19,993 bases of DNA, taken from positions 1-19,993 of the forward strand of contig CAZZBJ010000041.1 of the NCBI GenBank assembly GCA_964652805.1, read 5' to 3'. The stretch comes from Claveliimonas sp964652805. GTDB taxonomy: Bacteria > Bacillota > Clostridia > Lachnospirales > Lachnospiraceae. Positions 14,522-19,993 of this stretch are shown here, in pieces. The position numbers and the translations under genes were made by a program. Numbering within the stretch: position 1 is the stretch's first letter; the number at the start of each line of letters is the position of its first letter. The notes beneath the pieces were generated by a model. The model was not told the DNA's origin and did not search any database. It saw nothing but the letters and a program-made list of their open reading frames with translations.

Positions 14522-14533
14522 ATTATTAATAAT
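14522..14533. promoter_or_regulatory. 12-bp perfect palindrome ATTATTAATAAT
   Basis: Self-complementary site just past the LacI-type gene. Its half ATTATTAAT recurs in the right arm of the larger palindrome at 14628-14660, which suggests two sites for one protein. It could also be chance in an AT-rich gap. Confidence 0.3.
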
Positions 14534-14627
14534 AAAATGACTTTCCGGTCTTTTGGCTGCGGAGAAAAAACTGAGAAAAGGCTGTTTCCGTCCATATTAA
14601 CAGGGATTTAACATGAAATATAGAAAA

Positions 14628-14660
14628 ACTCAATTAATAATTCGATATTATTAATTGAGT
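14628..14660. promoter_or_regulatory. 33-bp palindrome upstream of transaldolase (candidate operator)
   Basis: Perfect 14-base arms ACTCAATTAATAAT (14628-14641) and ATTATTAATTGAGT (14647-14660) with a five-base centre TCGAT. No T run follows, so it is not a typical terminator. The centre lies about 79 bases upstream of the predicted transaldolase transcript start, a position more usual for an activator or a distal repressor site. Confidence 0.5.
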
Positions 14661-14686
14661 GAATTACTAATAAGAAAGAACTCCTA

Positions 14687-14716
14687 TTGACCATCCCCTT
14701 TTAAATGCGATATAAT
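14687..14716 (+). promoter_or_regulatory. Promoter of the transaldolase/transketolase genes
   Basis: TTGACC (14687-14692), an 18-base spacer and perfect TATAAT (14711-14716). Predicted start near 14723. The early transcript contains the 10-bp palindrome GGCTTAAGCC (14728-14737). Confidence 0.75.
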
Positions 14717-14767
14717 TTAGGCAAATGGGCTTAAGCCAGATGTTCAACAAATCAAGGAGGAAGAAAA

Positions 14768-15424
14768 ATGAAGTTTTTTATCGACACAGCCAAGGTGGAA
14801 GACATTAAGAAGGCAAATGACATGGGCGTTATCTGCGGAGTTACGACAAACCCTTCACTGATCGCAAAAGAGGGCCGTGTGTTCGAGGAAGTCATCGCAG
14901 AGATCGCATCTATCGTGGACGGACCTATCAGCGGCGAGGTGAAGGCTACGACTACAGACGCTGAAGGCATGATCAAAGAGGGCCGCGAGATTGCCAAGAT
15001 CCATCCCAACATGGTTGTCAAGATTCCCATGACTATAGAGGGACTCAAAGCCTGCAAGCAGCTCACGTCCGAGGGCATCAAGACAAATGTGACACTGATC
15101 TTCACAGCCAATCAGGCGCTTCTGGCAGCAAGGGCAGGCGCTACATATGTATCTCCGTTCCTGGGCCGTCTCGATGACATCTCTGTGAGAGGCGTGGACC
15201 TGATCCGTGAGATCGCTGAAATCTTTGCAGTTGCCGGAGACATCGACACACAGATCATTGCGGCAAGTACCCGCAATCCTATGCACGTAACAGACTGCGC
15301 TCTGGCGGGAGCAGACATTGCCACAGTTCCCTATGCAGTGATCGAGAAGATGACAAAGCATCCTCTGACGGACGCCGGCATCATCAAATTCCAGGAAGAT
15401 TACAAGGCAGTTTTCGGCGAGTAG
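14768..15424 (+). CDS. Transaldolase (small FSA/TalC-type)
   Basis: 218-residue enzyme of the short transaldolase/fructose-6-phosphate aldolase family, moving a three-carbon unit in the non-oxidative pentose phosphate pathway. Schiff-base Lys85 lies in VVKIPMT. Two positions distinguish activities: Phe131 (SPFLGRLDD), where E. coli FSA has Tyr, and Glu57 (SGEVKATT), where FSA has Gln. Both are the transaldolase state, so true transaldolase is favoured over aldolase. Other family motifs are MKFFIDTA at the start and GVTTNPSLIAKEGR (24-37). AAGGAGGA lies six bases before the ATG. The transketolase genes follow 71 bases on with no terminator between, making one pathway operon. Confidence 0.94.
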   Translation: MKFFIDTAKVEDIKKANDMGVICGVTTNPSLIAKEGRVFEEVIAEIASIVDGPISGEVKATTTDAEGMIKEGREIAKIHPNMVVKIPMTIEGLKACKQLTSEGIKTNVTLIFTANQALLAARAGATYVSPFLGRLDDISVRGVDLIREIAEIFAVAGDIDTQIIAASTRNPMHVTDCALAGADIATVPYAVIEKMTKHPLTDAGIIKFQEDYKAVFGE

Positions 15425-15495
15425 GCATCAGAGAATAAACAATAGAAGCGTAAGGAAAAATGAAAAGAAACCATAAACACCAGGAGGCAATTTTC

Positions 15496-16332
15496 ATGAA
15501 CAAATCAGAACTTATGAAGACTGCAAACGAGGTCCGCAAGGGGGTCATCACAGCCACCCACAGCGCAAAGTCCGGTCATCCGGGTGGATCTCTGTCAGCA
15601 GCAGACATTTTTACCTATCTTTACTTTGAGGAACTGAACATCGAACCAAAGGATCCCGGAAAAGCCGACAGAGACCGGTTTGTCCTCTCCAAGGGACATA
15701 CGGCTCCCGGATACTATTCCGCTCTCGCTCTCAGAGGATTTTTCCCTGTGGAGGATCTGAAGACGCTGCGCCACACAGGCTCCTACCTGCAGGGGCATCC
15801 GGATATGAAGCACATCCCGGGCGTGGACATGTCCTCCGGCTCACTCGGACAGGGCATCTCCGCGGCAGTCGGAATGGCCATCTCCGCAAAGCTGTCCGGC
15901 GATGACTACCGCGTGTACACACTGCTGGGCGACGGCGAGATCCAGGAGGGCCAGGTGTGGGAGGCGGCTATGCTGGCCGCTCACAGAAAGCTGGACAACC
16001 TTGTGGTGATCGTGGACAACAACAATCTTCAGATCGACGGGGCTATCACGGACGTGAACTCACCCTACCCGATCGACAAGAAGTTTGAGGCGTTCAACTT
16101 CCATGTGATCAACATAGACGGACATGACTTCGACGCCATCGACGCTGCCTTTAAGGAGGCCAGGACGGTGAAGGGTCAGCCCACAGCCATCATTGCCAAG
16201 ACAGTCAAGGGCAAGGGCGTATCCTTCATGGAGAACCAGGCGTCTTGGCACGGAACCGCTCCTAACGACGAGCAGTACAAGACAGCTATGGAAGAATTAG
16301 AAAAGGCAGGTGAAGCATTATGTCAGATGTAA
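15496..16332 (+). CDS. Transketolase, N-terminal (TPP-binding) subunit
   Basis: 278-residue first half of a split transketolase. It supplies the pyrophosphate side of the thiamine site: GDGEIQEG (145-152) with the NNN at 175-177 that closes the metal-binding motif. HPGG (28-31) and SKGH (65-68) are the usual substrate-side residues. The start is set at 15496 because AGGAGG lies eight bases before it; a further in-frame ATG at 15460 has no such site. The last 13 bases overlap the C-terminal subunit gene in another frame, so translation is coupled and the two chains are made in step. Confidence 0.95.
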   Translation: MNKSELMKTANEVRKGVITATHSAKSGHPGGSLSAADIFTYLYFEELNIEPKDPGKADRDRFVLSKGHTAPGYYSALALRGFFPVEDLKTLRHTGSYLQGHPDMKHIPGVDMSSGSLGQGISAAVGMAISAKLSGDDYRVYTLLGDGEIQEGQVWEAAMLAAHRKLDNLVVIVDNNNLQIDGAITDVNSPYPIDKKFEAFNFHVINIDGHDFDAIDAAFKEARTVKGQPTAIIAKTVKGKGVSFMENQASWHGTAPNDEQYKTAMEELEKAGEALCQM

Positions 16333-17261
16333 AGAAGATCGCAACAAGAGAAAGCTACGGTAATGCTTTAGTAGAATTAGGGAAGAAACACGAAGATGTA
16401 GTCGTTTTGGACGCTGACCTTGCAAACGCTACAAAGACAGGCACTTTCAAGAAGGCCTTCCCGGAGCGCCATATCGACTGCGGTATCGCCGAGACCAACA
16501 TGATGGGCGTGGCGGCAGGCATTGCTACCACAGGTAAGGTTCCTTTTGCCAGCTCCTTTGCCATGTTTGCGGCAGGACGTGCCTTTGAGCAGGTCCGCAA
16601 CTCCATCGGCTATCCGAAGCTGAACGTGAAGATCGGCGCTACTCATGCAGGTATCTCCGTAGGTGAGGACGGTGCGTCTCATCAGTGCAACGAGGACATC
16701 GCTCTTATGAGGACGATCCCGGGTATGGTGGTCATCAATCCCTCCGACGATGTGGAGGCAAGGGCTGCAGTGGAGGCAGCTTACGAGCATCAGGGACCTG
16801 TTTACCTGCGCTTTGGCAGACTGGCTGTGCCGGTGATCAACGACGATCCGGATTATAAATTCGAGCTTGGAAAAGCAGTGACACTGCGCGAGGGAACAGA
16901 TGTGACCATCATCGCCACAGGACTGCCTGTGTCCGAGTCCCTGTCTGCGGCCAAGAAGCTGGAAGCTGACGGCATCAGCGCTGAGGTTATCAACATCCAC
17001 ACCATCAAGCCTCTGGACGAGGAGGCTGTCATCAAGGCGGCTGCTAAGACGGGAAAGATCGTGACCGTGGAGGAGCACTCCATCATCGGCGGTCTCGGAA
17101 GCGCTGTCTGCGATGTGATTGCTGAGAAGACCCCTGCAAAGGTGATGAAGATCGGCATCAACGACACCTTCGGCGAGTCCGGCCCGGCTGTAGAGCTTAT
17201 CAAGAAATACGGCCTGGACAGCGACAGCATTTACGCTAAGGTAAAAGAATTTCTGAAATAG
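16320..17261 (+). CDS. Transketolase, C-terminal subunit
   Basis: 313-residue second half of the split transketolase. It has the pyrimidine-binding domain with the catalytic Glu58 (GIAETNMMGVAAG), the DGASHQ motif (117-122) shared with related enzymes, and the C-terminal domain (TDVTIIATGLPVSESL, VEEHSIIGGLGSAV). It pairs with the upstream subunit to interconvert pentose and hexose/triose phosphates. The start lies inside the last codons of the N-terminal gene. A terminator follows 21 bases after the stop. A DXS-like identity is unlikely because the two halves are separate chains and sit beside a transaldolase. Confidence 0.95.
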   Translation: MSDVKKIATRESYGNALVELGKKHEDVVVLDADLANATKTGTFKKAFPERHIDCGIAETNMMGVAAGIATTGKVPFASSFAMFAAGRAFEQVRNSIGYPKLNVKIGATHAGISVGEDGASHQCNEDIALMRTIPGMVVINPSDDVEARAAVEAAYEHQGPVYLRFGRLAVPVINDDPDYKFELGKAVTLREGTDVTIIATGLPVSESLSAAKKLEADGISAEVINIHTIKPLDEEAVIKAAAKTGKIVTVEEHSIIGGLGSAVCDVIAEKTPAKVMKIGINDTFGESGPAVELIKKYGLDSDSIYAKVKEFLK

Positions 17262-17281
17262 AAAACGAATATACACAGGAG

Positions 17282-17309
17282 AAGAGCTGGCAGACGCCGG
17301 CTCTTTTTC
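17282..17309 (+). terminator. Intrinsic terminator of the transketolase operon
   Basis: Arms AAGAGCTGGC (17282-17291) and GCCGGCTCTT (17296-17305), ten pairs with one G-U, a four-base loop AGAC and a T run to 17308. The following GC-rich stretch to about 17425 shows no gene or structure I can assign. Confidence 0.88.
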
Positions 17310-17426
17310 TATATACAGACACAGCGCTGACGCGGGGGAAAAGAGAAACCGTCCGCTGGCGGGACCGCTTCCGACGGCGCGGCTGCTCCCTTAAACCGGG
17401 CAGTGGACGTTTTGCAGGATTGCCAC

Positions 17427-17454
17427 TTGAGAACTGGTACGGACATGGTATAAT
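17427..17454 (+). promoter_or_regulatory. Promoter of the DUF5711-cvpA genes
   Basis: TTGAGA (17427-17432), a 16-base spacer and TATAAT (17449-17454), with a TGG just before the -10 box giving an extended -10. Predicted start near 17461, about 39 bases before the ATG. Confidence 0.68.
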
Positions 17455-17499
17455 AGGAATACATGGACAGCAAACCACAGAAGAAAACGAGGTTGATAT

Positions 17500-18738
17500 A
17501 TGAGGCAAAAGATAAGAGACAGATTTCGCATTGTGCGGGAGGGGAAAGCAGAGCCCGGGCAGCAGCCGGGGGAGCCGGTCCCGGATTCCGCCATGCAGGA
17601 GCTGGATGCGCAGGTGAGGGACTACAGGAGAAAGACCCGCCGCAGGATAGTCATTACGGCTGCCGCTGTGATCCTTATTTTGGTGGGCGTGTTTTTGTTC
17701 ATAAATCTCCAGACATACACCTCCGTGCGGACGATCGACATATACGGAGCGGAAGATGCGGGAAACAGCAGCTACCGGCAGTTCGGCAGCGGCGTGCTCA
17801 AGTATAGCCGGGACGGCATTGTCCTGCTGGATCGGAAGGGCGAGGAGGTGTGGAACCAGTCCTATCAGATGCAGACTCCCACTGTCTATGAATTCGGCGA
17901 CTCGGCGGTGGTGGCGGATAAGGGTGGAAACGACATGATCGTGGTGGACAAGGAAGGTCTGAAGGGGGAGATAGAGACCACGCTTCCTATAGAGAAAGCG
18001 GTCGTGTCCTCCCAGGGGATTGTGGCTGCCGTATTAAACGGGGACAATGAGTCCCGGATCGTCTGCTACGACGCGGCGGGAAACATGCTGGCTGAGCTGG
18101 ACACTGAGATGACCGGGAACGGCTATCCCCTGGATATCAGTCTCTCCGAGAACGGAGAGCTTCTGATGGTGTCCTACATGACCGTGCAGAACGGCGGGAT
18201 CGTCTCCAATATTTACTATTACAATTTTGGGGAGGCGGGAGCCCAGGCGGAAAATCATGAGGTGGTGACAGACACCTATGAAGACGTGATAGCGCCCACA
18301 GTCTTTTTTATGGATGAAACTACTTCCGTGGCCGTGGGAAATGACAGAGTGCTGATCTACCGGGGGCAGGATACACCATCCCTGCAGCAGACCATCGAGC
18401 TGGACAAGGAGGTCAAAAGCGTCTGTCACAGCTCCGCTTACATCGGTCTGGTGCTGAAAAACGAGGGAGAGGAAGGCTATGAGCTGCGCCTTTACAACAA
18501 GAGCGGCAGTCTGGTTCTGTCGGAGAAATTTACCGGGGACTACTCCAATATCAAAATATGCGGCATGCAGGTAATCATGTACGACGGGACGCAGTGCAGC
18601 GTATTTACCCGGGCCGGCGTTCACAAGTTTGAGGGGGAGATGGATGAGACGATCCTGGAAATGTTCCCTGTCTTTGGAGTCAATAAATACATAGTGATGA
18701 ATACAAACGGGATGGAGGTTGTCCGGTTTGTCAAGTAA
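17500..18738 (+). CDS. DUF5711-type membrane-anchored beta-propeller-like protein
   Basis: 412-residue protein with a basic cytoplasmic N-terminus (about 1-49, including RRKTRRR), one transmembrane helix (about 50-70) and a large extracytoplasmic domain. The outer part is built of short repeating strands, such as GVLKYSRDGIVLLDRKGEEVW, RIVCYDAAGNMLAELD, and YELRLYNKSGSLVLSEKF, a pattern like a beta propeller. I recognise the overall plan as that of DUF5711 proteins in Clostridia, whose function is not known to me. GAGGT lies five bases before the ATG. The cvpA-family gene follows nine bases after the stop, so the two are co-transcribed and probably act together at the membrane. Confidence 0.72.
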   Translation: MRQKIRDRFRIVREGKAEPGQQPGEPVPDSAMQELDAQVRDYRRKTRRRIVITAAAVILILVGVFLFINLQTYTSVRTIDIYGAEDAGNSSYRQFGSGVLKYSRDGIVLLDRKGEEVWNQSYQMQTPTVYEFGDSAVVADKGGNDMIVVDKEGLKGEIETTLPIEKAVVSSQGIVAAVLNGDNESRIVCYDAAGNMLAELDTEMTGNGYPLDISLSENGELLMVSYMTVQNGGIVSNIYYYNFGEAGAQAENHEVVTDTYEDVIAPTVFFMDETTSVAVGNDRVLIYRGQDTPSLQQTIELDKEVKSVCHSSAYIGLVLKNEGEEGYELRLYNKSGSLVLSEKFTGDYSNIKICGMQVIMYDGTQCSVFTRAGVHKFEGEMDETILEMFPVFGVNKYIVMNTNGMEVVRFVK

Positions 18739-18747
18739 GGAGAAAAT

Positions 18748-19671
18748 ATGAATTGGATAATCATAGCTACAGGAGTCATCTTCCTTATATGCATAGCTGC
18801 CGGCCTGTGCAGGGGAGCGGTCAAGATCGCAGTTTCGCTGGCGGCCACCATTGTGACATTTATTCTTGTGTTTTTCCTGACCCCTTACGTGAGTCAGGGG
18901 ATTATGGCGGCAACACCCCTGGATGAGATGATCGAGAGCCAGGCGGAGCAGTCTATCGTGGGAATGGCGTCTTCTGTCCTTCAGGGAGACACAGAGGATG
19001 GCGAAACAAGCCTTACCGTGGAAAATGTGAGACGGGTCCTGGAGTCCGCCGGCATCACCGAGGCTCAGCTGAACGCTGTGGGTATTACGGTGGAGGATAT
19101 TGTAAATGGAAATGTCACCAGCGATGATCTGGCTCAGTACGGCATATCCAGCAGTCTCCTGGACGGACTGCAGGGAGGCAGCGAGGAGGTCCAGAGCATA
19201 TTGGAGGATGTGGAGATCTCCGAGGATACGCAGATTGCGGCCATCGAGGGGGCTGACATTCCGGGTGTGTTCAAGACGCTTCTCCTCGATAACAATAACA
19301 GTGAGATGTACGATGAGCTGGGAGCGGACAATTTTATCCAGTATATCTCAGCCTATGCCGCCAGGCTGATCATCAACATCCTCTCCTTTATTCTGACGTT
19401 TGTGATCATCACGGTCGTGATACGGGCCATTATCTTCGCACTGGATATCGTGGCAAACCTGCCTGTGCTGGGATTTTTCAACCGGCTTGGCGGGGCGCTT
19501 CTCGGTGCGGCCGGAGGACTCATTATTGTGTGGTTCCTTTTTATGATCATTACCATGTTGTACACCACCTCTTTTGGGAGGGAGGCTTACGACACGATCC
19601 AGGGAAATGATATCCTGCGGGTGATCTATGAATACAATCCGGTATTGAAGATGGCAGTGTCATTCAAATAA
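18748..19671 (+). CDS. CvpA-family membrane protein with large extracytoplasmic insert
   Basis: 307-residue membrane protein. Two N-terminal helices (about 3-20, 26-46) and two C-terminal helices (about 207-232, 246-272) match the four-helix CvpA/colicin V production plan, with the family landmark LPVLGFFNRLGGALLGAAGGL (238-258). Between helices two and three is an acidic segment of about 160 residues (47-205), much longer than in typical CvpA proteins of about 160-180 residues in total. The role of the family is poorly defined; it has been tied to colicin V export and envelope functions in enterobacteria. AAGGAG lies five bases before the ATG. No terminator follows at once; the nearest hairpin is at 19741-19771. 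Confidence 0.82.
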   Translation: MNWIIIATGVIFLICIAAGLCRGAVKIAVSLAATIVTFILVFFLTPYVSQGIMAATPLDEMIESQAEQSIVGMASSVLQGDTEDGETSLTVENVRRVLESAGITEAQLNAVGITVEDIVNGNVTSDDLAQYGISSSLLDGLQGGSEEVQSILEDVEISEDTQIAAIEGADIPGVFKTLLLDNNNSEMYDELGADNFIQYISAYAARLIINILSFILTFVIITVVIRAIIFALDIVANLPVLGFFNRLGGALLGAAGGLIIVWFLFMIITMLYTTSFGREAYDTIQGNDILRVIYEYNPVLKMAVSFK

Positions 19672-19710
19672 AAAACAAAAAGGTAAAAAACAAAAAAATG
19701 AAAAAAAGCA

Positions 19711-19739
19711 TTGACACCACAGAATTATGATGATATCAT
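19711..19739 (+). promoter_or_regulatory. Upstream rRNA-type promoter P1
   Basis: Consensus TTGACA (19711-19716), a 17-base spacer and TATCAT (19734-19739), preceded by several A tracts from 19672 that resemble an UP element. The -10 box overlaps the 10-bp palindrome ATGATATCAT (19730-19739). Predicted start near 19746 falls inside the hairpin at 19741-19771. Confidence 0.65.
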
Positions 19740-19740
19740 A

Positions 19741-19771
19741 AAAATCCACCATGCGAAAGGGTGGATTTTTT
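19741..19771 (+). terminator. Hairpin with T run at the P1 start point
   Basis: Perfect ten-base arms AAAATCCACC (19741-19750) and GGTGGATTTT (19760-19769) with a nine-base loop and T run to 19771. It may end the cvpA-family transcript. A transcript starting at P1 would retain only about five to six pairs of this stem plus the U run. Confidence 0.65.
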
Positions 19772-19871
19772 GCTGGATGATGACAGCGTGAGGACAGTGC
19801 GGGAGCGCAAGTTTGCTGGCATCCGCAGAAAAGACTTCTGAAAAGGAAGAAGAAAAAGTTGAAAAAAGTTG

Positions 19872-19900
19872 TTGACAAACACGAAGCGGCATGATAGGAT
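19872..19900 (+). promoter_or_regulatory. Downstream rRNA-type promoter P2
   Basis: Consensus TTGACA (19872-19877), a 17-base spacer and TAGGAT (19895-19900), preceded by a repeated A-rich tract with AAAAAGTTG units (about 19847-19871) like an UP element. Predicted start near 19907. Confidence 0.75.
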
Positions 19901-19906
19901 ACAGGA

Positions 19907-19993
19907 GTTGCCGCTGAGATGCGGAAAAACAGCAAAGCAAAGAACCTTGATAACTGAACAATAGACAACGACCCTGAAAATTTCCAAGAGAAA
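19907..19993 (+). other. Probable rRNA operon leader (16S lies beyond the right edge)
   Basis: Transcribed leader after P2. It has a small CCGC/GCGG stem at 19911-19924 and the segment ACCTTGATAACTGAACAA (19944-19961), similar to the conserved pre-16S/boxA-like antitermination sequence of Gram-positive rRNA operons (cf. CTTTGAAAACTGAACAA). The mature 16S start is not reached in this window, so the call rests on leader similarity and the tandem promoters. Confidence 0.62.

Noticed and set aside
16377..17276. 299-codon - strand frame opposite the transketolase C-terminal subunit
   Set aside because: Covers a complete enzyme gene on the other strand and has no family features of its own.
17310..17425. 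GC-rich stretch with CCGTC/GACGG as a possible small RNA
   Set aside because: Stems are short and interrupted, with no promoter or T run delimiting a transcript.
1..19993. CRISPR array, insertion sequence, tRNA or defence island
   Set aside because: No regularly spaced direct repeats, no transposase or integrase motifs, no tRNA cloverleaf and no recognised defence gene were seen on either strand.

Overview
The window looks like chromosomal DNA of a Gram-positive anaerobe of the Clostridia, most likely a Lachnospiraceae member (Clostridium cluster XIVa). The basis is strong AGGAGG-type ribosome binding sites, TTGACA/TATAAT promoters, U-tailed intrinsic terminators, a paired glgC-glgD, a split two-subunit transketolase, a DUF5711-CvpA pair, and a terminal leader that resembles the one in front of 16S rRNA in this family. 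The assignment is from recognition only; no database search was run.

Layout. (1) 1-1600 is clearly AT-richer than what follows. It holds a membrane-anchored HExxH metallopeptidase-like protein and, directly after it, a divergent MraZ-like protein, then a short stretch resembling gene debris. (2) 1626-5787 is GC-richer and on the + strand: a WYL-domain regulator, a 33-residue tyrosine-rich small protein missed by ordinary length cut-offs, a terminator fused to a promoter, and a three-gene ABC transporter (lipoprotein, permease, ATPase) of the TrpXYZ-like type. (3) 5788-6122 is an AT-rich gap with a possible 56-residue ORF and a long inverted repeat that can terminate from both sides. (4) 6123-9506 is on the - strand: glgC-glgD (glycogen precursor synthesis) and a methionine aminopeptidase, each with its own promoter. 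(5) 9688-14508 is a + strand run pfk-dnaX-ebfC-recR-lacI-type regulator: a glycolytic enzyme heading a replication/repair operon. (6) 14768-17261 holds a transaldolase and both halves of a transketolase, with a promoter and a large palindrome upstream. (7) 17500-19671 holds a DUF5711 membrane protein and a CvpA-family protein. (8) 19672-19993 has no gene but carries two tandem strong promoters with A-rich upstream tracts, a hairpin with a U-tract right at the start point of the first, and an antitermination-like leader. An rRNA operon probably starts just past the right edge.

Together most of the window is housekeeping: sugar phosphate metabolism (PFK, transaldolase, transketolase, ADP-glucose synthesis) interleaved with DNA maintenance (DnaX, EbfC, RecR). 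The accessory material is the first 1.6 kb, the small protein at 2738-2839 and the remnant-like sequence at 5798-5968. I did not find a clear defence system, CRISPR array, prophage or transposon. The strongest candidates for something undescribed are the metallopeptidase/MraZ-like pair, the 33-residue protein with its structured leader, and the promoter/hairpin arrangements near 2871-2927, 14628-14660 and 19711-19771.
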